This document shows positions 22,045-29,854 of a DNA stretch of 37,537 nucleotides, one piece after another. A model generated the notes under the pieces. That model saw nothing but the letters and a program-made list of their open reading frames with translations. It had not been told where the DNA came from and searched no databases. The translations under genes were made by a program, and so were the position numbers. The stretch lies in NCBI GenBank assembly GCA_900540995.1, contig UQHO01000018.1:1-37537 (forward strand), given 5' to 3'. How positions within the stretch are numbered: position 1 is the stretch's first letter; every line of letters begins with the position of its first letter. This DNA is from an uncultured Collinsella sp. (GTDB lineage: Bacteria; Actinomycetota; Coriobacteriia; Coriobacteriales; Coriobacteriaceae).

Positions 22045-24498
22045 ATGCGTGTTTCTTACGACTGGCTCAAGACCATGATCGATATTCCGGAGGATCCCAA
22101 GACCCTTTCGGACGAATATATCCGTACCGGTACCGAGGTCGAGGCGATCGACACCGTGGGCGAGTCCTTTGACCACGTGGTGACCGCCCAGGTAATCACC
22201 AAGACCCCGCACCCCGATAGTGACCACATGTATGTGTGCTCGGTCGACGTGGGCGACAAGAACCTCGACGCCGACGGCAACCCCGCTCCGCTGCAGATCG
22301 TCTGCGGCGCGCAGAACTTTGAGGCCGGCGACCACATTGTCACGGCCATGATCGGCGCCGTGCTGCCCGGCGACGTCAAGATCAAAAAGAGCAAGCTGCG
22401 CGGCGTCGTGTCCATGGGCATGAACTGCTCCGCGCGCGAGCTCGGTCTGGGCGGTGATCACTCCGGCATTATGATTCTGCCCGAGGATACGCCCTGCGGC
22501 ATGCCGTTTGCCGAGTATGTGGGCTCCAGCGACACCGTGCTCGACTGCGAGATCACGCCCAACCGCCCCGACTGCCTGTCCATGATCGGCATGGCCCGCG
22601 AGACCGGCGCCATCTTCGACCGCGATTTCCACGTTGAGCTGCCCGCCATCAAGGCCGAGACCGGCCGCGCGACGGACGACGAGCTTTCGGTCGAGATTGC
22701 CGACGAGGGCCTGTGCGACCGCTATGTCGCCCGCATCGTGCGCAACGTGAAGGTGGGCCCGTCGCCCGACTGGATGGTCAAGCGCCTCAATGCCCTGGGC
22801 GTGCGCCCGCACAACAACATCGTCGACATCACCAACTACGTGATGATGCTCACCGGTCAGCCGCTGCACGCCTTTGACCTTGACACCTTTGCCGAGCGTG
22901 AGGGCAAACGGCGCGTGGTGGTTCGCGCCGCCCAGCAGGACGAGAAGTTCACGACCCTCGACGGCGAGGAGCGCACGCTCGACGCCGGCATGGGCCTGAT
23001 CACCGACGGCGAGCGTCCCGTGGCGCTGGCCGGCGTCATGGGTGGCATGGATTCCGAGATTGAGGACGACACCGTCGACGTGATGGTCGAGAGCGCCTGC
23101 TTCAACGCCGGCCGCACCTCGCACACCAGCCGCGACCTGTCGCTGATTTCGGACGCCTCCATCCGCTTTGAGCGCCAGGTCGACGAGACCGGCTGCGTGG
23201 ACGTCGCCAACGTGGCCTGCGCGCTCATCGAGCAGATTGCCGGCGGCGAGGTCGCTCCCGGCTACGTGGACGTGTTCCCTGCGCCCAAGACCATCGACAG
23301 CATCAAGCTGCGCCTGGCCCGCGTGCACGCCATCTGCGGCGCCGACATCGAGCCCGACTTTATCGAGCGCTCGCTCACCCGCCTGGGCTGCACCGTCGAG
23401 CGCGACGGCGAGGACTTCATGGTCACCCCGCCGAGCTTCCGCCCCGACCTGCCGCGCGAGATCGACCTGATCGAGGAGGTCTTGCGTCTGTGGGGCATGG
23501 GCCGCGTGACGGCGACCATCCCGGCTGCCAAGAACCATATCGGCGGCCTGACCCGCGAGCAAAAGCTCACCCGCAAGGTCGGCGAGATCCTGCGCGCCTG
23601 CGGCCTCAACGAGACCACGACCTTTGGTTTTGCCGCCCCGGGCGACCTGGAGAAGATCGGCATGCCCACCGAGGGTCGCGGCTGCTCCGTGGTGCTCATG
23701 AACCCGCTGGTTGCCGAGCAGACCGAGATGCGCCGCTCGCTGCTGCCGGGCCTTTTGCAGTCGGTAGCCTACAACGAGGCCCACGGCACTCCCAACGTGC
23801 ACCTGTACGAGGTGGGCAGCCTGTTCCACGGCCGCGAGAACGCCAGCCTGCCCAAGGAGACCAAGTCCGTGGCGGGCGTGCTCTCGGGCCAGTGGAGCGA
23901 GCAGTCCTGGAACATGAAATACCGCAAGCTGCGCTTCTTCTATGGCAAGGGTATCGTGGAGGAGCTGCTTGCCCAGCTGCGTATCGAGAAGGTTCGCTTC
24001 CGTCCCGTCGAGGGCGAGAGCTATGCCTTCTTGCAGCCGGGTCGCGCGGCCGAGGTTCTGTCCGGCGGCACCGTGCTGGGCTGGGTCGGCGAGATCCACC
24101 CCGAGGCGCGCGAGGCCTGCGGCATCGACGAGGTCGTCGTCGCCTTTGAGCTCGATCTGGACAAGCTGATCAAGGGTGCCCGCAACCAGGAGAACTACCG
24201 CGAGTTCTCGCAGTACCCGGCCGTCGAGCACGATCTGGCTATCGTGGTCGATAACGCTGTGACCTGCGAGGACCTTGAGCGTCGCATCACCAGCGCCGGC
24301 GGCAAGCTGCTCGAGGGCGTGCGCCTGTTCGACGTCTATCGCGATCCGGTCCGCGTGGGCGTGGGCAAGAAGTCCATGGCCTTTGCGCTCACGTATCGCT
24401 CTGACGACCACACGCTCACCAGCGAAGAGGTCGAGAAGGCGCACCAGAAGATCGTCACCAAGGTGTGCAAGGGCGTAAACGGCGAGGTCCGCGGCTAG
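22045..24498 (+). CDS. pheT: Phenylalanine-tRNA ligase beta subunit
   Basis: The 817-residue subunit has the standard order. An N-terminal strand-helix (MRVSYDWLKTMIDIP) precedes the EMAP/tRNA-binding OB domain (about 40-150, HPDSDHMYVCSVDVG). The B3/4 editing domain with NRPDCLSMIGMARE and the B5 domain follow, then the catalytic-like core. The C-terminal FDX-ACB (anticodon-binding) domain (about 720-817) includes FSQYPAVEHDLAIVVD. The beta subunit binds tRNA-Phe and hydrolyses mischarged Tyr-tRNA-Phe. AAAGGAG lies 6 nt before the ATG. It should be co-regulated with pheS by the T-box. Confidence 0.96.
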   Translation: MRVSYDWLKTMIDIPEDPKTLSDEYIRTGTEVEAIDTVGESFDHVVTAQVITKTPHPDSDHMYVCSVDVGDKNLDADGNPAPLQIVCGAQNFEAGDHIVTAMIGAVLPGDVKIKKSKLRGVVSMGMNCSARELGLGGDHSGIMILPEDTPCGMPFAEYVGSSDTVLDCEITPNRPDCLSMIGMARETGAIFDRDFHVELPAIKAETGRATDDELSVEIADEGLCDRYVARIVRNVKVGPSPDWMVKRLNALGVRPHNNIVDITNYVMMLTGQPLHAFDLDTFAEREGKRRVVVRAAQQDEKFTTLDGEERTLDAGMGLITDGERPVALAGVMGGMDSEIEDDTVDVMVESACFNAGRTSHTSRDLSLISDASIRFERQVDETGCVDVANVACALIEQIAGGEVAPGYVDVFPAPKTIDSIKLRLARVHAICGADIEPDFIERSLTRLGCTVERDGEDFMVTPPSFRPDLPREIDLIEEVLRLWGMGRVTATIPAAKNHIGGLTREQKLTRKVGEILRACGLNETTTFGFAAPGDLEKIGMPTEGRGCSVVLMNPLVAEQTEMRRSLLPGLLQSVAYNEAHGTPNVHLYEVGSLFHGRENASLPKETKSVAGVLSGQWSEQSWNMKYRKLRFFYGKGIVEELLAQLRIEKVRFRPVEGESYAFLQPGRAAEVLSGGTVLGWVGEIHPEAREACGIDEVVVAFELDLDKLIKGARNQENYREFSQYPAVEHDLAIVVDNAVTCEDLERRITSAGGKLLEGVRLFDVYRDPVRVGVGKKSMAFALTYRSDDHTLTSEEVEKAHQKIVTKVCKGVNGEVRG

Positions 24499-24601
24499 GG
24501 CTTGCGACCGAGGCATGGGCCGTCGGGCGACGGCATGACTGAGCTGCTGCCCGCCAGCGCTCCGCATCTGTGACATATGTATTGCAAAACGGCGTGTCGC
24601 T

Positions 24602-24630
24602 TTGTTGGCGGCGCGCCGTTTTGCTATGAT
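24602..24630 (+). promoter_or_regulatory. Promoter of the ECF transporter operon
   Basis: TTGTTG (24602-24607), a 17-bp spacer and TATGAT (24625-24630) form a good promoter. It overlaps an 11-bp inverted repeat (24584-24594 with 24614-24624) that may end pheT transcription. Confidence 0.7.
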
Positions 24631-24640
24631 AGCCGCCGGC

Positions 24641-24668
24641 GTGTTACGAATCAGTCGATGCGTAACAC
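24641..24668 (+). promoter_or_regulatory. NikR-type operator, GTGTTAC-N14-GTAACAC
   Basis: The perfect 7-bp inverted repeat (24641-24647 and 24662-24668) has a 14-bp centre. This is the form described for the nickel regulator NikR in several bacteria (GTGTTAC-N13/14-GTAACAC). It starts 10 bp after the -10 hexamer and so covers the transcription start, ideal for repression by nickel-bound NikR. No nikR gene is in the window. Confidence 0.75.
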
Positions 24669-24725
24669 CGACAACGTGGTTCAAACGGCGCTGCAATTCC
24701 GCGCGCTGATAACCGGGAGGCGTAT

Positions 24726-25811
24726 ATGCACATTCCAGATAATTACCTATCCCCGCAGACCGATGCCGTCATGGCGGTGGCGATGGTCCCCGTATGGGTC
24801 CACTGCATTAAGAAGGTGCGCGCCACGCTCGACCGCGAGCACATGGCCTTCCTGGGTATTTGCGCCGCCTTCTCCTTTTTGCTCATGATGTTCAACGTGC
24901 CGTTGCCTGGCGGCACCACGGGCCACGCCGTCGGCGGCGCGCTTATCGCACTGCTGCTGGGCCCCGAGGCTGCGGCTATCGCTGTCTCGGTCGCGTTGGC
25001 GCTTCAGGCGCTGCTGTTTGGCGACGGCGGCATCCTGTCCTTTGGCGCCAACTGCTTTAATATGGCCTTTGTGCTGCCGTTTGTTGCCGCTATGGTATTC
25101 CGCGCGCTCAACAGCCGCCTGCACGACAAGAGCTGGGGCACTTCGGTCTCTGCCATCGTGAGCGGCTGGGTCGGCTTGTGCGTGGCTGCCCTTTGCGCTG
25201 CCATCGAGTTTGGCATTCAGCCGATGCTCTTTACCAACGCCTCGGGTGCCCCGCTGTACTGCCCCTTCCCGCTGTCTGTTTCCATTCCGGCCATGTTGAT
25301 CCCGCATATGCTGGTTGCCGGCGTGATCGAGGGCGTGGCGACGGCCGCGATCTACGGTTTCATTAAGAAGACGGCGCCGAGCATCATTGTCGGGCCCGAG
25401 GCCGTCGATGGCCAACTTGCTGCCGAGGGCGTTGCTGCCAAGAAGACCTCGCTGGTCCCCACGCTCATCCTGGTTGCCGTGCTTGTCGTAGCAACACCGC
25501 TGGGCCTGCTGGCCACGGGTGACGCCTGGGGTGAGTGGGACGCCGAGGGCGCCGCGACCGCCGTTCAGGAGGCTGGCGATGACAGCCTGCAGGCTTCGGT
25601 CGGTCTCGATACCCCGACCTTTGCCGATGCCCTGCCCACGGGCGATTATCTGCAGGCCTATTCCGAGGAGCAAGGCCTTGGCTTTGCCGGCCAGGCCGCC
25701 ATGTATATCCTTTCCGGTGTGATTGGCGTGGCGGTGCTCACCATCGCATTCCGTCTGATCTCGCTGACGGTCAAGGAAAGCGGTGCTCATGGCAATAGCC
25801 GAGCTGCCTAG
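24726..25811 (+). CDS. ECF transporter S component, CbiM/NikM family with fused C-terminal NikN-like domain
   Basis: The 361-residue integral membrane protein starts MHIPDNYLSPQT, the CbiM/NikM N-terminus in which Met1 and His2 help bind the metal. GGTTGHAVGG and FGDGGILSFGANCFNMAF are conserved core segments. After about residue 240 a second region with two hydrophobic segments (LVPTLILVAVLVVATPLGLLA and AAMYILSGVIGVAVLT) flanks a periplasmic-type stretch. This resembles the PDGLE/NikN module that nickel systems carry fused or adjacent. Most databases would call it cobalt transporter CbiM. The fusion plus the NikR box upstream favour nickel. GGGAGG precedes the ATG. It is the first gene of a three-gene operon. 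Confidence 0.85.
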   Translation: MHIPDNYLSPQTDAVMAVAMVPVWVHCIKKVRATLDREHMAFLGICAAFSFLLMMFNVPLPGGTTGHAVGGALIALLLGPEAAAIAVSVALALQALLFGDGGILSFGANCFNMAFVLPFVAAMVFRALNSRLHDKSWGTSVSAIVSGWVGLCVAALCAAIEFGIQPMLFTNASGAPLYCPFPLSVSIPAMLIPHMLVAGVIEGVATAAIYGFIKKTAPSIIVGPEAVDGQLAAEGVAAKKTSLVPTLILVAVLVVATPLGLLATGDAWGEWDAEGAATAVQEAGDDSLQASVGLDTPTFADALPTGDYLQAYSEEQGLGFAGQAAMYILSGVIGVAVLTIAFRLISLTVKESGAHGNSRAA

Positions 25812-26625
25812 CTGGCTTGCGGTCGAGCAGCGTTACGAGCCCGCTGGGGCTCGGCATCGTGTGATGCAAAAGAACGTCCTGCACCTGGCGAGCCTGCTTG
25901 AGCGGGTTCGCCTGGGTGGAGGCGCGCACGAGGGCGGGTCGATGGTCGACCGCGCCCTTTCTTGCGTTTCGGCTCCGGTGCGCCTGGTGGGGATGTTCGT
26001 CTGCGTCCTGTGCGTGTGTCTGACGCAGAGCCCGCTGTACCTGATGCTGATGGCGGCTATCGCGCTGGTGTTGGTCGCGGTGCGCCCCGCACGCGGGCTG
26101 CGTGCGACCTTTGTACCGGCGCTTGGCGCCACGGGGCTTGCGGTGGTTCTGACACTGCCTGCCCTGCTGCTGGGCGCGTCTGCCGCGGGCGCCATGCTCA
26201 AGATCGCGCTCAAGACTTTCATTAATGTGTCGCTGGTGCTGGGCGTTTCGTGGACGCTCACCTGGAGCCGCATGTCGGCGGCGCTCAAAATGCTGCACCT
26301 GCCCGACGAGGTCATCTTTACGTTTGATATGGCGCTCAAGCATATTGAGGTGCTGGGACGCACGGCGCACGATCTGTGCGAATCGGTCATGCTGCGTAGC
26401 GTCGGTTCCGCGCCTGCGGGTTTTTCGCGCACCGACTCGCTGGCGGGTATCATGGGCATGACGTTTATCAAGGCGATGGAATGCAGCCGCGCGATGGACG
26501 AGGCCATGCTGTGCCGCGGCTTCGCCGGCGTGTATCCGGCGCCCGCGCGGATTGTGTTGAGCTGGCGTGATGCGATCTATGCGGCGACTGTGGTGCTGCT
26601 GGCGGCGCTGTGCGCCGTGCTGTAA
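25783..26625 (+). CDS. ECF transporter T component (EcfT/CbiQ/NikQ family)
   Basis: The 280-residue membrane protein has about five hydrophobic segments (e.g. VRLVGMFVCVLCVCLTQSPL and GLAVVLTLPALLLGASAAG). The cytoplasmic coupling helices carry the EcfT motifs ESVMLRSVG and AMDEAMLCRGFAG, which transmit ATPase movement to the S component. The GTG at 25783 has AAGGA 5 nt upstream; the ATG at 25789 is the alternative. Either start lies inside the end of the S-component gene, so the two are translationally coupled. Confidence 0.85.
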   Translation: MLMAIAELPSWLAVEQRYEPAGARHRVMQKNVLHLASLLERVRLGGGAHEGGSMVDRALSCVSAPVRLVGMFVCVLCVCLTQSPLYLMLMAAIALVLVAVRPARGLRATFVPALGATGLAVVLTLPALLLGASAAGAMLKIALKTFINVSLVLGVSWTLTWSRMSAALKMLHLPDEVIFTFDMALKHIEVLGRTAHDLCESVMLRSVGSAPAGFSRTDSLAGIMGMTFIKAMECSRAMDEAMLCRGFAGVYPAPARIVLSWRDAIYAATVVLLAALCAVL

Positions 26626-26667
26626 CGTGCCAGTCGGCTGTTGGTATGAATAGGGAAGGGCGACGTT

Positions 26668-27438
26668 TTGGCAAACGATACGAATGGCGTGATGGGCGCG
26701 AGCGGTGCTACTGGCGCCAAGAGCGTGCCGCTCATCGAGTTTCGCGACGTGCTGTTCTCCTATGCGGGGCATACGGTTGTCGATGGTGTGTCGCTGCAGG
26801 TCGATCGTGGTGAACTCGTTGCCCTACTCGGTCCCAACGGCTGCGGTAAGACGACGATTATGCGCCTTATCAACGGTCTTGAACTAGCGGACGCGGGTGC
26901 GTACCTGTTTGACGGGCACGTGATCGATGCGGCATATCTCAAGGATTCCGCAGCCGCTCAGCGTTTTCATCAGCGCGTGGGCTTTGTGTTCCAGAATGCC
27001 GACGCCCAGCTGTTCTGCGCTACGGTGGGCGAGGAAGTTGCTTTTGGCCCCGCGCAGATGGGGCTGCCGACAGACGAGCTCGAGCGCCGCGTCCGCGATG
27101 CCATGGAGCTGTTCCAGGTTGCCGATCTGGTCGATGCCTCGCCCTATCAGCTTTCGGGCGGGCAAAAGAAGCGTGTGGCGCTGGCGGCAGTCGTATCGAT
27201 GAACCCCGATATCTTGGTTCTCGACGAACCCACCAATGGGCTCGACGAGGATTCATGCGACATCGTGGTCAACTTCTTGCTGGCCTACGTCGCGGCGGGT
27301 AAGACGGTCTTGATGAGCACGCATCACCAGGATTTGGTGCGACGCCTGGGTGCCCGTGCAATCTATATCGATCGATATCACCATGTGGTCGAGGCGCCTT
27401 CGCCGTCGTATGGAACCGAAAGCGGTGCTACGGACTAG
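26668..27438 (+). CDS. ECF/ABC transporter ATP-binding protein (CbiO/NikO type)
   Basis: This 256-residue ATPase has Walker A GPNGCGKT (55-62), Q-loop Gln109 in FVFQNADAQLF, signature LSGGQ (162-166), Walker B ILVLDE (182-187) and switch His219 in STHH. QNADAQLFCATVGEEVAFGP is characteristic of ECF-type ATPases. It would form the ATPase of the metal uptake complex with the two membrane proteins upstream; as a single ATPase gene it probably acts as a homodimer. The start is TTG at 26668 with GGGAAGGG 7 nt upstream; the next in-frame ATG (26689) has no Shine-Dalgarno. Confidence 0.9.
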   Translation: MANDTNGVMGASGATGAKSVPLIEFRDVLFSYAGHTVVDGVSLQVDRGELVALLGPNGCGKTTIMRLINGLELADAGAYLFDGHVIDAAYLKDSAAAQRFHQRVGFVFQNADAQLFCATVGEEVAFGPAQMGLPTDELERRVRDAMELFQVADLVDASPYQLSGGQKKRVALAAVVSMNPDILVLDEPTNGLDEDSCDIVVNFLLAYVAAGKTVLMSTHHQDLVRRLGARAIYIDRYHHVVEAPSPSYGTESGATD

Positions 27439-27458
27439 TTGCTGCGTAGAGCGTGCGT

Positions 27459-27476
27459 AGCCGCCTGCGCGGCTTT
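27459..27476 (+). terminator. Possible terminator of the ECF operon
   Basis: AGCCGC-CTGC-GCGGCT (27459-27474) is followed only by a short TT run, so termination is plausible but weak. Confidence 0.4.
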
Positions 27477-27518
27477 GCCGTGATGGTATAGTTATCCAGG
27501 TTTTATATGGGGGTGGCT

Positions 27519-28367
27519 ATGCCAAGCTGGAACATTCATATCGCTCAGACGGAGCGTTTGCTGGAGCGCACCGGTGCGCTTGCCAATAGCGTGCGCGACT
27601 GCAATGCCTTTTTGTTTGGCTGCGTGGTTCCGGATATCTTCGTGGGCTATATGGTCCCTGGCATCGCCGATCCCATCCCGTATCGCATTACGCACTTTGC
27701 AAAGCCCGAGCCTATCCCTAAGCCGCGCGAGCACGAGTTCTGGGATACCTATGTGGCGCCGCTGCTCAAAGGGGCGTCTGTTGGTACGCCGGCTGCCGCG
27801 ACCTCGATCGCCGAGGAGCGCGAGCGACTCAATCGGGTGCATTATCCCCAACGCTACAAGGACGCCGAGCCGGTTGCCGATCCCGGCGCCTGTGAGTTTT
27901 CGCTTGCGTCCGAAGATGTGGCACAGTCGCTGCTCGATCTGACGCTGGGCGTTTGGTCTCACCTTGTGGCCGATACCGTATGGAATACGCGCGTGAATCA
28001 GTACCTGGAGGCGCACGGCGGCAAGCCGTGCGAGGAATTCCGCATTAAAAAGCAAGGTGACTTTGACTGGTTTGGCAAGACGCTCGGCATTGTTTCTATC
28101 CCGCGTGCGACCGATCGCCTGTATACCGCGGCGGCCCAGTTTGGTCAGTATTCGATTCCGCAAGAGTATGTGCTCAAGACCATTGGCGTCATGCACGAGA
28201 TTGTGCGCGAAAACCCTGGTGAGCCCGATCATCCGCCATACCGTCTGCTGACCGAGGAGTTCTTCGACGCAACGTTTGCCGAGGTTATAGAGCTCACCGA
28301 AACCGGCCTCGCAACGCGCGCTGCAACCCCCGGCGTCCCAGCAGAACCCCTCATCGCCAGCTGCTAA
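27519..28367 (+). CDS. Zinc-dependent phospholipase C-like family protein
   Basis: The 282-residue protein begins MPSWNIHIAQTERLL and has CNAFLFGCVVPDIF and TLGVWSHLVADTVWN. This is the His/Asp pattern of the Zn_dep_PLPC family, in which conserved His and Asp residues (HIAQ, PDI, SHLVAD) bind zinc. The fold is shared with clostridial alpha-toxin-type phospholipases, but bacterial members of this short form are intracellular and of unknown substrate. No signal peptide is visible. The ATG at 27519 is chosen because the family-like N-terminus starts here and GGGGG lies 5 nt upstream; ATG 27507 is an alternative. A -10-like TATAGT lies at 27487-27492. Its stop overlaps that of the convergent next gene. 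Confidence 0.7.
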   Translation: MPSWNIHIAQTERLLERTGALANSVRDCNAFLFGCVVPDIFVGYMVPGIADPIPYRITHFAKPEPIPKPREHEFWDTYVAPLLKGASVGTPAAATSIAEERERLNRVHYPQRYKDAEPVADPGACEFSLASEDVAQSLLDLTLGVWSHLVADTVWNTRVNQYLEAHGGKPCEEFRIKKQGDFDWFGKTLGIVSIPRATDRLYTAAAQFGQYSIPQEYVLKTIGVMHEIVRENPGEPDHPPYRLLTEEFFDATFAEVIELTETGLATRAATPGVPAEPLIASC

Positions 28368-29437
28368 CTTGTCGGCCTAACGCTAAACAACTCGTCCCAG
28401 TCAACCAGCAGCTCTCGTCTGAGCGTATCCTCGCCGTCGGCCTCTTGTTTTGTCTTTGGGGTGTAGGGGAGCCCGGCTTTTTTATGGATGAGCTCGGCAA
28501 GGTACTCAAAGCTCTTTTTGTCCTTGATCTGGTCATAGGTTATTTGGATGACGTCATATCCCATGCTGGTGAGTGCGGTGGTGCGCTCGGCATCAGAGAT
28601 GCTTGCGGGTTCGCTACCATGGGCGGATCGACCTTGGCATTCTAGGATGACGCCCATGCTGTCGGTGTTGCTCTCGATGAGGACGTCGGCGTAGCAGCAG
28701 GATCTGGTGTAGAGCGAGCGTGCCGCTTCGCTCAGTGGAATACGGACGTTGTTGGCGATGCTCATACCTAGCCCGCCCTCGACGCGGGGAAGCGAAATGA
28801 GCATGGAGGCCTGGACCTCGAAGGGCGAAGCGGTCTGTCCCGTCATGCGCTCGGCGGCCCAGCGCAGCTGCTTGACGCCGCGCATGCCTGCGGCTTGCTT
28901 GGCGAATGCGGCGATATCCGCCGCATTAAGGAGTGGCGTGCGCTTCCAAAGGTTGGTGTCATTGCCGTTAACATCTTTAACCCGCTCCCAACCGTAGCTG
29001 GGTGCAATGAGCTGTAAGGAAATAGCTTCATCAAGTTGCTGCTGCGCACGTTTGCTGGGCTTAAATACCGCAAACGAGCCGCATAGCTCATAGCATGCCA
29101 TAAGCAGCTGGTTGGGGGAGACATGCGTCGCAAGGCTAAGGAGCGTGAACTCGGGGGACGTGACATCGAATCCATGTTCAGTCTGCCTAAACGACCCCGG
29201 AGGCGGTTCTTGCGTGAGCAAGCGGCTATGAAATAGCTTGCCATTGAAGCGAGCGCCTCTGGTGCTTACGAATCTCCACACCGGCTTGCCAAGCAAGTCG
29301 TCAAAAACTGGTTGTTTGGAGTAGTGCACCAAGCGATGGTCATGTTCGGGCGGCAGAATTGCCGGATAAAGTCCCAGTATCTGCGGTGGGATGCGATAGT
29401 ACTGGAAGGCTGTGGGTCCGCAGGCGAGAAATGACAT
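28364..29437 (-). CDS. DUF559/AbiEi-like protein with a putative PD-(D/E)XK-fold C-terminus
   Basis: The 357-residue protein is intracellular. Its N-terminal half has GPTAFQYYRIPPQI and VTSPEFTLLSLATHVSPNQL, reminiscent of actinobacterial AbiEi-like/DUF559 proteins, which carry VTSP..TLLDLA. The C-terminal part (about 245-320) reads ADVLIESNTDSMGVILECQ then GRSAH, with DAERTTALTSMGYDVIQIT. An Asp, then Glu-x-Gln before a Ser/His segment, and a helix leading to a final strand fit the Vsr-like nuclease fold. Nuclease activity is not shown, and the protein may act in a toxin-antitoxin or defence setting. The start has only a weak Shine-Dalgarno. GC content and codon use are lower than in neighbours, suggesting transfer. 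Confidence 0.6.
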   Translation of the reverse strand: MSFLACGPTAFQYYRIPPQILGLYPAILPPEHDHRLVHYSKQPVFDDLLGKPVWRFVSTRGARFNGKLFHSRLLTQEPPPGSFRQTEHGFDVTSPEFTLLSLATHVSPNQLLMACYELCGSFAVFKPSKRAQQQLDEAISLQLIAPSYGWERVKDVNGNDTNLWKRTPLLNAADIAAFAKQAAGMRGVKQLRWAAERMTGQTASPFEVQASMLISLPRVEGGLGMSIANNVRIPLSEAARSLYTRSCCYADVLIESNTDSMGVILECQGRSAHGSEPASISDAERTTALTSMGYDVIQITYDQIKDKKSFEYLAELIHKKAGLPYTPKTKQEADGEDTLRRELLVDWDELFSVRPTS

Positions 29438-29484
29438 AGCAATCCGATCGTTTGAACGTTGTTTGGGCTAGAAAATGCTACTGG

Positions 29485-29614
29485 TTTCGGAAGTGCGGGG
29501 AAAAAGAGGAACAGGCTAAGCACAAGCGGGATTTAGACCAACTTTATCAGGGGTTTTATTGAAATAAAAGGGCTTGTGCTCGAGGGTAAGCGATTTTTCC
29601 CCGCACTTCCGAAA
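29485..29614. repeat. 130-nt nested inverted repeat (possible MITE-like element or structured RNA)
   Basis: A 21-bp perfect inverted repeat (29485-29505 with 29594-29614) encloses a second 9-bp perfect repeat, AGCACAAGC (29519-29527) and GCTTGTGCT (29572-29580). The unpaired arms between them are equal in length (13 nt each side). An AT-rich TTTTAT/ATAAAA stem (29554-29569) lies in the centre. No gene is inside. It lies in the 417-bp gap 29438-29854. Confidence 0.85.
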
Positions 29615-29657
29615 TCACGACTTTCTGGGGTCTTGGTAAAACGATTTGGCAGGCTGT

Positions 29658-29750
29658 CATGAGGTGTGGTTTCGCCACCGGCTGGACACCGCTGGGGCTG
29701 AGAGTCCAATTTTTGAACCTGGAAGGGCGATTTATCATGTCTTAGGTAAA
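29658..29750 (+). promoter_or_regulatory. TPP-riboswitch-like fragment without a downstream gene
   Basis: GGCTGAGA (29696-29703) is followed nine bases later by TTGAACCTG (29713-29721). These are the two most conserved strings of the thiamine (THI) box, in the right order and spacing. GGTGT/ACACC upstream could form a stem. The usual 3' hairpin with CTGG-N-CCAG is not seen. The next + strand feature is a terminator, then a gene on the other strand. It could be a degraded riboswitch or chance. Confidence 0.3.
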
Positions 29751-29791
29751 AAAATGAGATGCGTTGCGCACCGCGGTTGGGGTGGTGTGAA

Positions 29792-29826
29792 AAAGGGCCC
29801 GGAAGGCTTTGCCTTCCGGGCCCTTT
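29792..29826 (-). terminator. Terminator of pyruvate kinase gene, bidirectional
   Basis: A perfect 16-bp stem (29792-29807 with 29811-29826) has a 3-nt loop, with AAAAA on one side and TTT on the other. It lies 28 bp beyond the pyk stop. Confidence 0.85.
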
Positions 29827-29854
29827 GCAATGCAAACTAGCTTGCAAGTGCGAT

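Noticed and set aside
22024..24696. Long open frame of 890 codons on the minus strand opposite pheT
   Set aside because: It is antisense to a clear pheT gene. Such frames are common in high-GC coding DNA, and the translation is rich in Ala, His, Val and Asp with no domain.
24499..24725. Possible cobalamin riboswitch before the CbiM-like gene
   Set aside because: No B12-box (GCCACTG) is present and the leader is too short; the palindrome fits NikR better.
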